From Brachionus plicatilis (taxonomy: Eukaryota > Rotifera > Eurotatoria > Ploima > Brachionidae): a DNA stretch of 64,000 bases. The stretch lies in NCBI GenBank assembly GCA_010279815.1, contig QEOQ01000688.1, forward strand, positions 700,221 through 764,220. The letters run 5' to 3'. Numbering within the stretch: position 1 is the first letter of the stretch; each line of letters begins with the position of its first letter. Shown one piece after another: positions 42,431 to 54,000 of the stretch. The notes beneath the pieces were generated by a model. That model ran no database searches, was not told the DNA's origin, and saw only the letters and a program-made list of their open reading frames with translations. The position numbers were made by a program, and so were the translations under genes.

Positions 42431-43513
42431 ATGTCATCATATCACATTGTGAATGCGATATGGGTCGGCATATTCCCAATGCTCGCTGTCATGATACTAA
42501 TCGGAATTTTGTTCTATTTTCTCTGCTGTCTGAACCAAATAAAAAATCGAATAGTTCATAACAGGAAGCGGCGAGCGCTAAAGCGATCTCGACTCAATTC
42601 CGTGGACAAAAGGGTCCACGATTCTCTGGATGACCAGGACTACAGCAGCCCAAAGCCGGACCGGTCCAAGCTTTTTCTGGACCTGAAAAAAGACCACTCT
42701 CAGGAAAAAAAAATCAACCGCAAGTCTGGCTCTGCCGGCGACTTGTACATGGCACAGCCCGATACTCCAGTCGATTGTTTGGTGGTGCAAGAGCTGAGCG
42801 AATCTCCAAAGAGCCTTTATTCACGAATGCAAAGTCTTACCAATCTAAAAAATGTGAACAAGCCAGATAATCAAATTCCCAGTGTGGACATGCAAAATGA
42901 GAATGACTCAAGTGCCAATAGTTGGCATGATAATTCGTTCAACGACTATGACAATGAGTCTTCTAGTTCTAGTTTTTCCAAGAGCCACGAGCACAGAAAA
43001 CACTTCAGGGACAAGATAAAGAAGAAGAAAGAAACAAAAAAGTCCAAATCATCGAACCAACTTAGATTAGTTAACTTTAAGAAAAAGTCTGGCGATTACC
43101 ACAAAAATAATCGTCTGTCCAGTGACATTGATTATGGAGATGAGCTTTTTAATGATGACGATTCGCTTTCGTCCACTGGATTCAGCGGCTCGCAGACAAA
43201 AAGTGTGCTAATGCTGTTCAAATATGACACTCGGCTTCCGGGTGTGAGAGAAAGTGAGACTGGAGCTAGTCTCAGTTTTAAAGACACAAAAAGGAAGCTG
43301 ATTCAAAATTCGATCACTCTTAATTCGCTGAACCGGTCCAGAGCTGTCAATTTGAATTCTATTCCAAAAACTAAGAGTGCCGGCTTTGAAAATAGTAAAA
43401 TAGCAGACTCGTCTTCTTTGTCTGATATGGATCCCGATGACAGTCTACTTAGAGACATACTCATTAAGACACCTAAATTATCCGCTAAAAAAAATGTAAA
43501 TTTTGTAAATTAA
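42431..43513 (+). CDS. Unrecognised single-pass membrane protein with long charged cytoplasmic tail, 360 aa
   Basis: The ATG at 42431 is chosen because it directly precedes the membrane segment; the frame is closed upstream. Residues about 7-35 (IVNAIWVGIFPMLAVMILIG, then ILFYFLCCL) form one hydrophobic helix followed by a strongly basic HNRKRRALKRSR. This predicts an uncleaved signal anchor with a short outside N-terminus and a tail of about 310 residues inside. The tail is Ser/Asp/Lys-rich, with an S-run (ESSSSSFSKS), a KKKKETKKSK cluster and an acidic SSLSDMDPDDSLL. The gene is intronless and AATAAA follows 17 bases after the stop. No family is recognised. Codon bias and sustained composition support a real gene. 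Confidence 0.8.
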   Translation: MSSYHIVNAIWVGIFPMLAVMILIGILFYFLCCLNQIKNRIVHNRKRRALKRSRLNSVDKRVHDSLDDQDYSSPKPDRSKLFLDLKKDHSQEKKINRKSGSAGDLYMAQPDTPVDCLVVQELSESPKSLYSRMQSLTNLKNVNKPDNQIPSVDMQNENDSSANSWHDNSFNDYDNESSSSSFSKSHEHRKHFRDKIKKKKETKKSKSSNQLRLVNFKKKSGDYHKNNRLSSDIDYGDELFNDDDSLSSTGFSGSQTKSVLMLFKYDTRLPGVRESETGASLSFKDTKRKLIQNSITLNSLNRSRAVNLNSIPKTKSAGFENSKIADSSSLSDMDPDDSLLRDILIKTPKLSAKKNVNFVN

Positions 43514-43625
43514 TTGTTACAATTTATTAAATAAATAATTTTATTCTTTTAATTCTATTATTTGTGTTTGATTTAAAGCTAAATTTTTAAAATTGTCCAT
43601 GAATAGATAGAATTTTAAAAATGTT

Positions 43626-43979
43626 AAAATTTTGGGCAATGTGAAATTTTAGTACAAAAAGTAAAAGCTTTATAATTTTTTTTCTGATTGTGCAAAAATG
43701 GTTCAGCAAAAAGTACAATATTGTACAAATTTGTACAAAAGAATTCCAAGCTCTGCAAAAACTCTGCAATTTTCTGTAAAATGCACACCATCAAAAAATC
43801 CTTGATTAAACTATGCAATAAATTGCAGAGTTTTTGCAGAGCTTGGAATTCTTTTGTACAAATTTGTACAATATTGTTCTTTTTGCAGAACCATTTTTGC
43901 ACAATTAGAAAAGAAATTATAAAGTTTTTACTTTTTGTACTGTAATTTTTGTACTTAAATTTCACATTGCCAAAATTTT
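43626..43979. mobile_element. Foldback MITE, about 354 bp with arms of about 160 bp
   Basis: The ends AAAATTTTGGGCAATGTGAA and the inverse CACATTGCCAAAATTTT enclose near-palindromic arms, including GTACAATATTGTACAAATTT, GAATTCCAAGCTCTGCAAAA and their inverses. The centre is near 43805. This copy starts about 110 bp after the membrane-protein stop and produces several spurious open frames on both strands. Confidence 0.88.
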
Positions 43980-44639
43980 GTGACATAAAATTAAGAAACT
44001 TGACCAGTAATCGGAGGTATATTAAAACATAGACAAAAAAAATAAAGAATTTCCAAAAAAAGAATAATGTGGTATAATCAAAATATAGAAAAAATAAATA
44101 ATTTAAGAAATGTAGAAAAAATACATTTTTTTGTTAAAGCAAACGCATCTTTATTTTTAACAAAAAACTTTTTTTCAAGAATTGATTAAAAACAATAAAA
44201 ATATTAAGCTTAATTAGAAAATAATCAAAAGATCAATAAAAATTGTTTCACAATACGAATCAAATACAATTGAATTGCATATTAATGGTATAACATGTTT
44301 ATTTTTTGATAATTAATTAATTATATTAATTAAAAAGTAAGATTTATGGTTTAAAATTTTCTATTTTACATTTTATTTTTCAACATAATTGACATTTAAA
44401 TATTTTTAAAATTCTAAATTTTATTTTTCGACATATTTCTATTTCTATATTAAATAAAATTTTATATTTTTGCCTTCTATATTTTTTTTTCAATGTTTTG
44501 ATAGATCCCCCTAGTAATCATAAAAATTTGTTTTGAACCGGGTTAAAATAAACTTAAAAAATTTTAATTTCTAATAATAAAAACAACCCTTTTCAAAAAA
44601 TGTAAACAATCATATTTTTAATTTAAAAATTAAAATTTT

Positions 44640-45180
44640 ATTTTATTTTATTACAACTCCCTCTAAATTAATAAAATAATAATTGTTTAATATTAAGTAA
44701 ATAATGGTTACAGATATTGACGATTATTCTTTCGACTTATCTATTTATTCTTTTTTTATATTTTGATTTTAATTTATTTTTAACTTTATTTTATTTTTTT
44801 ATATTCTTTTATATTAAAGGAGCATTAGCTTGGTACAGATAAACAAATAAATAAAACAGATATTAACATTCTATTAAAAACTTACAAAAAGTAAATTAGC
44901 TTCGCAAAAAATTTCTAAAAAATCAAAAAAGGAAAACTGGACAATGGTACTCAAAAATGTAGAAAATAAATTGTGCTCAATTTACAACATGCCAATGGCT
45001 AAAAGAAGATATTTTTTTTGATCTAGATGTAGATCAAAAAAATAAAAATTTTTTTAAATTTTATTGGGTTAGATATTTTTTTAAATGAATAGATGTTGTT
45101 TTTATTAAATTAGATATTTTATTATCAGAACAGCGAAAAGTCTATTAAAATTAGCGGTGACGAAAATTATGGGTCTTAAT
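44640..45180 (+). mobile_element. Older copy of the zinc-ribbon element, interrupted by a LINE tail
   Basis: GTGCTCAATTTACAACATGC, CAATGGCTAAAAGAAGATAT and the terminal ATTAGCGGTGACGAAAATTA-like end match the copy at 51760-52495. The encoded zinc ribbon is broken here (a Cys replaced by Tyr, then a stop). A 137-bp LINE tail (44719-44855) splits the left part. Confidence 0.65.
44719..44855 (+). mobile_element. LINE/SINE 3' end with exact target duplication
   Basis: ACAGATATT occurs on both sides (44710-44718 and 44856-44864). The undisturbed site, GGTTACAGATATTTAAAACT, is visible at about 52056 in the sister copy of the host element. The insert ends AAAGGAGCATTAGCTTGGTA, then CAGATAAACAAATAAATAAA. 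This defines both ends of a 137-bp retroposed unit. Confidence 0.88.
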
Positions 45181-47175
45181 TAAAAACAAAATTTCAAAAA
45201 ATTATTAGAAAAATTATATATTCGAATAAAACGCGTGAATATAAGATTAATTTGAATATTCATTTGATTTATTTTTATCTTTTGACATTAGTTCGAATAT
45301 TCATTGAATTCATTTTTTAATTCAAGTTTTTTCCATTTTCAAATTAAATTCGAATATTTTAAAGAGTCAATTTTTAAATAAAAATAAATAACTTTTAAAT
45401 ATATTTTAAAAATTTAAATATTCTAAAATATAATATTCAAACCTAATTTTATCCGAAAGGCTACTTATTTCAAAATCAGTTCGAATTTGCATATTAGATT
45501 TCATCACTATTTAGATCTTCCCTCGCATTTTTCTTTGTCGGTTTTTAGCTTAATGTAAAAATATATAATCAATTGAGAAAATTTCCTTTTTCTATTTTTT
45601 AATGGCTTATTATGCCATGATTTTAAAAGTGCAAATATTAATCCATTTCCAAAATATTTTATTCATATTTCTGTGTATTGACATTTATTTATTAAAACTA
45701 AAATACACAGAAATATGATAATTAACTAAATACTGCACACAAATTAAAAAAAATAATTTCAAATTATCGATTTAACTAGGCTTTTTTACCTGTAATACAC
45801 TTGTGAGTAAAAAATCTTTTAATTTATCAAATGTCTCTTTGGAAAATCTCAAATTGCATAAAAAACCTTTTCATAGAATAATTTGTGCTATTCAAAAACT
45901 AATTTTTCGCTCGAATTCTCCTCACCTGCATCCATGCTGCTATTTTTAATTAATTAATTTTCTTTTATTCTTTATTTGGAATAATACGAATGCATTGAAG
46001 TTTTCAAATTTAAAATTATAAAATGAAAAAACATTTTAAATTTAAATTGATCCAATTTTTATTTAAAGTTTTTGGAAATTTATTAAAGAAAAAATATTAA
46101 AGACCTTGTCTAAAAATTAGGGACCTTTTACAATATTTTATAAATTTTAATTTTTGGTACCGTAATACCTTGTCGATATCCGAGTGCACATAAAGGTGAT
46201 TTTTGGTAATATAAACATGTAAGGAAAGTCGATTTTCTGGATTACTGTCGACTAGGGTTTTGATGCAGCATTTAAACTAAAAAATTTAAATTTTAGTGCT
46301 AAGGTTCCCCAAATGATAAACCGTAGTAAGTCAAAATGACTTTGAAAAATTGAAAAAAAATTCATCTTTTGTCAAAAAAAATTCATGCGCTCACTTTTTT
46401 TCGTGTTATTAAAGGGCCTTCTTAATTTTAGTATTTTTACGGGTATTTTGGATTTACAGGAGAGTAATGTTGAGAGCAAATTTTTTCTGGAATTCTTAAT
46501 TCTTTAAAAATTTTCAATTTAAATAATTAAAATTTTCATCAAAATAATTGTATGAGGAATTATTTTAAAAAAAAATATTGATAACAGTCCTTTTAAAGTT
46601 AAAAGAAACCTAAATTTTTGAGTATAGCTACTAGAGTATAGACACAAGGGACCCTATTAATATATTTCAAAATGAGATTAACATGTTAAAAAACCAGATT
46701 CTAGAAAATATCCTTTCTATCAGTAAGAATTATTGATTGAGAAATATAAAATAAAATTTTTTTTTTATCTTGATTTATTTGTTTCAATAAAATATTCTCA
46801 TATATTCTCAATAAATATTAGTTAAAATTAAAATTAATATTCAAACTTTTAATTAATTAAAATCTTTATTTTAAACATGAAAAAGATCAGAAAGTACAGA
46901 AAATAACAGAGCCAAATAGAATAATACAACATTGAATTACAGACAGATAATATTCAGTGGAATAAAAGTTTTTTCAATTGCAAAAAAAATATATTTAATC
47001 TGTGCTGACATTGCATAATTTTTAACTTTTTAATTAAAATTTTTGTGAAATTTAACAAGGACAAATTGAATAGAATTAAATTCTTTTCTTTATCAAAAAA
47101 AGATGATATATTAATTAATCGAAAAATCAATTCATTGAAAATTAAAAAAATTAAACAAAACTCATAGAATAAATT

Positions 47176-47365
47176 GGCATCTTGAAGTATCAATGAGTTG
47201 AGAAAATATTTTTTAAATTTTTTTTTTATTTTCTAAATCTACATTGCATGTAAAGCATGTTACATTACAATTATTTAGATTAAATCAAAGATTTATTTTA
47301 ATATCTAAAGGTAAACTTTTTGAATTGAAATGATATTTTGAATTGATCATCAACTTCAAGATGCC
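47176..47365. mobile_element. Small MITE, GGCATCTTGAAG family, 190 bp
   Basis: Ends GGCATCTTGAAGTATCAATG and GATCATCAACTTCAAGATGC followed by C, with AATAAATT on both sides (47168-47175 and 47366-47373). Related partial copies lie at 30815 and 52800. The ends resemble those of the 40785 family. Confidence 0.8.
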
Positions 47366-47825
47366 AATAAATTTTGGTAGAAAAATTTTTCATAGATATA
47401 TTCTTATAGAATTTTTTTCTCATAGAAATTTTATTAAAAATTTTTAAAATAAAAAATTAAAGATTAAATTAATTGAAATTTATTTTTTCTAACAAAGTTC
47501 AAATGTATTTACATTTTGTTAACTCTTGAAATAATTTTTTAAATATTTTCTCAATTTGTTGTCAATGAAAAATAAAAAAGATTATTTTTTCTGAACAAAC
47601 ATGATAAATTTTTTAGAATTATTTTTCTTTATTTAACCCCTTAAAAAAATTCTACGAAAAAAAAATCTTTGAATTGAACTCGTTTACCCAAATAAAATAA
47701 AGAAGTTTTGGCAAATTTCTTCAATCTTTATTCTAATTACAATTTAAAAAACTACTATAAAAAAATTTAGTGAAAAAATAGAAAAAAAAATTTGTCTGAA
47801 TTTGAAGAAGATGTATCAAATAAAT

Positions 47826-48060
47826 TTAATTCTTATAAAAATTTGCTTGATTCAATGAATCTTTAATTCGTTTATCTAGTTCGATAATAATAGCATCCGA
47901 ATTTGAGTAAACGCCAGTCCGAAGCAAAGTTTCTTTCTCTTCCAATAATCTGTTGATGTGATTCTGCAAATTTGGATCTATATTCTCAAGATTTGAAAGA
48001 CAACTCGCCGAGCCATAATCACTTACTAGCGAAGTCTTATCCGAATTTTTTAACTTAAGT
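47826..48060 (-). CDS. CEP120: CEP120 exon 7 (C-terminus)
   Basis: Encodes LKLKNSDKTSLVSDYG, then INRLLEEKETLLRTGVYSNS and IIIELDKRIKDSLNQANF, ending KN and TAA at 47828-47826. The LLRTGVY...ELD motif is the diagnostic end of CEP120. Confidence 0.92.
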
Positions 48061-51000
48061 CTAAGCCCAATTTAATAAATTAACTAGGCAATAAAAACAA
48101 AATTTACTTTTCTATTTCATTTTTTAGATTCAGCAACTCTTGTTCATCCGATTTTAGTTTTTCACTTTCTTCAGCGCTTAAAAACTTCATTTTCATGTTT
48201 TCCAATTCCATTTGTTGCCTCCTGAGCAAAGCTTTTGCATTCGATTCTTCCTTTTTTTTCATTAAGGCTATTTCTTGCAGGGCCTTAGTCCATTGCTCTT
48301 TGTAATGGTTTTTGGCCTTGGTCATTGCATCTAACTTGCGCTCAAGTTCAATCTTTTAACAAATAGATTATTTGCCACAACTAATTATTTTTTTGGGTCT
48401 TACCTTTTCCAAATTAAGGACGTTTATTTCAGATTGAAGTCTTATTTCGGGCCTGTTGTTTTCCTTTTCTTTAAATCTCAAAAATTCGCTTTCTTTTTCG
48501 GAGCATCTTTTTTCACTTTCATAAACCTTGATAAGTTTTTTAGAGAATTTAGTCATTTTTAAACAAAAGTGTACTTTTTTCTTCAATCTGTCTATTTCGT
48601 CTTCGAGACTCTCAATTTTCGATCTGAAAAATTAAATTTGAATTTTGAAATTAAAAAAATTTATTAAAGATAAAAAAAATGTACTTTTGTAAAGAAACTT
48701 GATGGTCGGCCTTTTCTTGTACTCTTTTAGAAGCTTCTCTTAACTCAGAGAGTTTATTTTCATAATCTCTATTCAAATCAGTTCTCATTCTAGCAATGTG
48801 AGCCTCATTTGAAGCAAGTTGTTTCTCTCGTTTTTCAACTTCATTAAGACTATTCTTGAGCATAACTTCCAATTCATTGTATTCCTTTATTTTTTTTTGT
48901 ACCATTATTTCGCGTTCAATGTCGCGTTGTTTGAACGCATCCGCCAATGCTTGAAATTTTTTTGCCTCATTTTTTTTTAGCTTTATTTTTTGAATTTAAT
49001 TTTAGAAATTATTGAATAAAAGTTTTTTTTTCAGCTTTATTTTATGCACCATCTTTTGGTAATTGTCAAAAATATAAAAGAGAGAAATTTTTATAAGAGA
49101 GTAAAGAATGAAAGAAAGTGTGAAGGCTGTACAAAAATCACACAAATTTTTTTAAATAATTTTTTTAGCAGTACAATTTCAATAAATTTTTTTTTCAGTC
49201 TAAAAAATTTAAATTTTTTTAAGTGAGAGTTTGTTTTTTAAAGTTATAGTCTCTTTTTTGTGTGAAATCAAACATTTAATGTAAAATTCGTGATTCATAA
49301 GGTAATTTCTCAATGAATGTATAATTAAATAAAGCATTGAATTTAACAATTTTTTTATTGTCTCAAAATAATTTTCACAATTTTTTTATTTGTTCTTTTG
49401 TGTTAAATGAAAACATTGTTATTTTTACGTTTGTATAATTCTTTAATAACTTTATCAATCACCATTTTTTTTTTAATTTAATAACCTAAAACTTTTCAAA
49501 TTAATTTTTTATATTATTTGAATATACAGTGGTGATTTCATAACAGTATTTTACGAAAATTTACGTAAAATACCGTAAATTAACCAAATTTTACCACATT
49601 TTACGTAAATTAACGTAAAATCCGAGAAGTGAAAAAGAAGTTTATTACGTAAAATTACGCAAATTTTCAGGATTTTGAGATAATTTTAGTAAAATATGGT
49701 AAAATTAAAAACGGCCAATTCAAAATTCAAAATTTTTTGAAAAAAGTGTCTTTTTTGTCAAAAATCGAAAATTTAAGAAAGCATTTTTTATAACAATTTA
49801 AAAATAACTATTTTTTTGACCAATTTATGGAAAAAAAAACTGTCTTAAATATTCGATTTTTGGAAAAAAAAGACATTTTTTCAAAAAATTTTGAATTTTG
49901 AACTGGCTGTTTTTAATTTTTCAAAAATTATCTCAAAATCCTGAAAATTTGTGTAATTTTACGTAAAATACTTCTTTTTCACTTTTCGGATTTTACGTTA
50001 ATTTACGTAAAATGTGGTAAAATTTGGTTAATTTACGGTATTTTACGTAAATTTAAGTAAAATACTGTTGTCAAATCACCACTGTAATTAAAATTTTTAT
50101 TAATCTAGTAATATACAGTGGTGCTACGATAACTGTATTTTACGTAAATTTGCAGAATTTTTAAAATTACGTAAAAATCAAAATCACCAATAATAAAAAT
50201 CTATTATTGGGAATTTTTTTTTTTAAATTGCTCCTTAAATAAATTAATAAATAACTGTAAATAATAAAAAAATTACCAAAATTTAGGTAAATTCACGTAA
50301 AATTCAGTTATCCTAGCACCAATGTAATTAAAATTTTTTGGAATAAAAATTTAATAATGAATTTAATTATTGCCAAATTGGTTGGGTCTCTTAAAGATAA
50401 TTTGAAAAAAGATTTATTTTTTAACTAAAATTTACCATTAAAAAAATCAAGGTATTCGTTTATTAAAGTAAATTTACTTTTTTAATAATAATTACCTTAA
50501 ATTAAATTAATATAAAATTTTTCATTTTCTCTTATCATAGTTAACACATAATTTAAAATATTTTTTCCCCTTTCTAATTTTACTGTAAAATAAGTAATTT
50601 TACGTCAATTGACGTAGAATTATAAAATAAAATTTGATAATTTTACCTTTTTTCAGACTTGTTTTTAAGTCACAAGTCTTAAGTCAAGTCAAGTCAATGA
50701 CTTAAATTATTTTTTTTTTTTTTTTAAGCCAAGTCAATGATTTAATAAATCCATATTTGATACCAATAAAGTAGTTGCTTCCAAATTCCTGGCTGTTAAT
50801 CTTGACCTAAGTGGTCTGTTAATGTAACTAGATTTTTGAAAAAATTCTTTCAAATGGTCCAAATGAAGCAGATATTGATAAAAATTTTTGTGTAAGTCAT
50901 TGACTTTGACTTAAATTTTTGTGACTTAGACTTAAAACTGTGACATATAAACAAGTCTGCCTTTTTTTACGCAAATTAATCAAAAAATCTTTACCGTAGC

Positions 51001-54000
51001 CGAACTGTATTTTTTTTTGTAAATTCCGTTTGAAAAAATTTTATTTTCTTAAAAAAAATTTTCCTTCTTGAAGCACCCCCATTTGACAAATGACTGGCTA
51101 TCAGTTAAATCCTCAGTTTAATCAAAATGAATAAATAAAAAACGGAACAGTTTTTTATATGAAAATTTTCTTTTTATCACTTGTTTAATATTTTTATTTA
51201 AAATTTTTATATTGATCGTAAAAAATATCTTGCATGTCATTTCTCTCTGTCCCTTATGCTTTATCTTTTAAAATCGTCATACTCAGAATTGGTTTCGGCG
51301 TATTAAATTTTACTTATTTTTTTTTGAATTTTGAATTCTTTTTGAATATTTTGTTCGATTAATTAAGCTTTAAACAAAAAAGTTGATATTTGGGTCATGC
51401 AAAATTTTTCTTCATTTTATTAATTTTTGGAATTTATTATTTGAATTTCTTTTCTAAATTTAATTTTGATTGCTAGATACAAATAATTTTTTTAAAAATA
51501 AAAAGTATAATCTAAACTTAATTTAGATATCATATCTAAATTTCAAAGAAAATTTTTTTTAATTTTTATTAAAAACTGACACTAAATATTTTAGATAATA
51601 AAATGCCTATGATTCTCCGTAAAAAAAAAAAATTTCCAAATTTTTGGAGATTAAAAAATCCAAAAAAATAAAACGAAAAAGAAAAAACAATGACAATTCA
51701 TTGAATGATGCAGGGTCAATATTATATGAGAATCCGACTTATTTGTTAATAAACCTAAAAAAGGCGAATTATTTTTGCATACAGCTATTTTTAATAAAAA
51801 TACCGCTAATTTATTAAAAATACAGCTAATTTAATAGACTTACCTCTAATTTAATAAAAATAAATTAATAAATTAAATTGAACTTAATATATTTCGAAGT
51901 CTACTCTAATTAATTAAAACTCATCTAAATAAATAAAATCACCTCTAAATTAATAACATTTACCTCTAAATTAGTTAAAAATATATCTTAATTAAGATTT
52001 AAACTAATATCAACACTTAAAATTATTAAATAACGGTATAAAAAGTAAAAAATGGTTACAGATATTTAAAACTTTATCTAAAAAAAATAAAATTATTTTA
52101 GCAAAAAATTTCCAAAAAAAAAAAAGAAGAATGGAGAATGGTTCTCAAAATGAAATAAATAAATTGTGCTCAACTTGCAACATGCCAATGGATAAAAGAA
52201 GATATTTTTTTTGTTCTAGATGCTTTATAAAAATTTTTTTTTATTGTGCTAAAAATTTTTATAATAAAATATGTAGTTTTTATTAATTTAGATATTTTTT
52301 TATTATAACAGATGTATTATTTTAGATGAGTTTCTATTTAATTAGATGAGTTTTTATTAAATTAGAGGCAAGCTTATAAAATTAGATTCTACTAAAATAG
52401 CGAATTTTTTATTAAATTAGCGGTATTTTTATTAAAATTAGCGAAAAATTTAATAAAATTAGCGGGAGGAAAATTATGGGCCCCTAAAAAAGGTCGTTAA
52501 TTAACAAAATTAGCTGGAAATTGATTTTCCTTAAAATAGATTTTAATTTAATTTTTTTATTAATTTAATATATAATTTTATAAACACTATTTGAAAAAAT
52601 TATATAACAAATTTATTAAATTTTCTTTCACCACAATAAAAAATTTGTGTTAACCAGTTATCTTCATTACATGTAAATCATGTTCAGAGTTGTTCCTCAA
52701 GTCTCAAGTCTTAAGTCAAGTCCAAGTCACGTCTTCAACAAAAGTCAAGTCTAAACTTGACTAGACTATTTGGTCGAAAGACTTGAAAAATAGTGATCTG
52801 TTTCTATTAATCAATGGATTGAGAAAATGTTTTTTCAATTTTTTTTTATTTTCTAAATCTACATTGCATGTAAAGCATGTTACATTACAATTATTTAGAT
52901 TAAATCGAAGATTTATTTTAATATCTAAAGATAAACTTTTTGAATTGATCATCAACTTCAAGATGCTTGTAAAAATGTAGAATTAATTTCACAAATTAAG
53001 GTACATAAAATAAACTTTTAAAAATTTTTTAAATTACTTGTTGCTCAAATTCTTTTTCCCGCGCTTCCTTCCATAGCTGAAGTTCATACGCAGCCTTCAG
53101 CTGCAAGTCCTCAGGTATGTAATGAGCATTGTGGTTGGTAGTAAACTCCCGCGCCGAACTGCTCTTGAGACTGACAATAGATTCTTTTGGCCTTTCCTCT
53201 ACAGTAATTGTATTGCATTCGTTTTGGAATATTACCTGAGAAGACTGCTTGAGGTTGGACCCGGTGGGTGATGGTGATTTTCTGTAAGTTGCCGCTTCGT
53301 TTTGAACCACATTGATCTCCTTGCTCTCCTGAACATTTGATACCTCTGTTTCTTCTTTGAATACACCAACTTGAAGGCCGATTACCGGAGCCATGTTGAC
53401 ATCCGGAGCAGGTGATACTCGCCCATGACTTGAAGGCAAAGCTTCAATTTTAAGCAACTCATCCAGGACTATGGGGTTGTCACAAGAGGCCAGGCTATTG
53501 CCGTCCCAATTTTCCAATATCAATCTCCAGTTGAACACACATTTGCCGACCGCTCGGTCTTGAGAGCAAAAAAAAATTTCCAAATTGGCAAGTTGCTTGA
53601 AAAGGAGTTGAAAATTTTCCAAAGTAGAACAAAAACGAATTGAAGACCTCTCTCCATTTATTTGACAAGAAATGATGTCTCCAAATGGTTTTGTAGCCAC
53701 TTGATTGCCAAGAAATTTGTACATGAAAAAAAAATTTGATGTCGAATGCTGGTCCGAGTTGGTCAGCAATCTGACCAAATTTCGAGCAAATGCAATGGTG
53801 ATGGTTAGAACGTAAATTTTGCAGTCGGGACCACTTTTTCCAATGCTGAAATAGCCCTCATTTTCATCCAGGACAACTTGGAAATTTTGTGGCACGGCTT
53901 GCTGGGCTGAATGCGATGATCCAGGCCGAGAACCAGTGCTTGGCTGGCTCGCCTCTAGCTCGGGTTTTTCCTCTTGGTTCGATTGATCTTCCTCTGTGTA

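Larger units (their letters stand above)
43514..47825. other. Intergenic interval between the membrane-protein gene and CEP120
   Basis: Contains the foldback MITE 43626-43979, a zinc-ribbon element copy with a LINE tail (44640-45180) and a small MITE (47176-47365). A short hairpin (CATATTTCTGTGTATT, about 45666, with its inverse near 45704) is also present. No gene seen. A possible CEP120 poly(A) signal (AATAAA on the minus strand) is at 47728-47733. Confidence 0.55.
48981..53037. other. CEP120 intron 3 (4.1 kb) filled by MITEs
   Basis: The only long intron of the gene; the other five are 47-64 bp. It contains two Tc1-type palindromic MITEs, a hAT-type MITE, a zinc-ribbon element and MITE fragments (separate entries). 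Its acceptor (ATTCAAAAAATAAAG, 48981) has a poor pyrimidine tract, but phase and the LKKNEAKKFQALADAF homology support it. Confidence 0.8.

Noticed and set aside
42265..42561. 98-codon frame overlapping the start of the membrane-protein gene
   Set aside because: Out of frame with the long ORF, AT-driven hydrophobic composition, no initiation context.
43587..43986. Several frames on both strands containing CKNGSAK- or NSFVQICTI-like sequence
   Set aside because: Produced by the foldback MITE; both arms give related peptides.
49044..49226. Plus-strand 60-codon frame in the CEP120 intron
   Set aside because: Low-complexity AT-rich translation with no homology.
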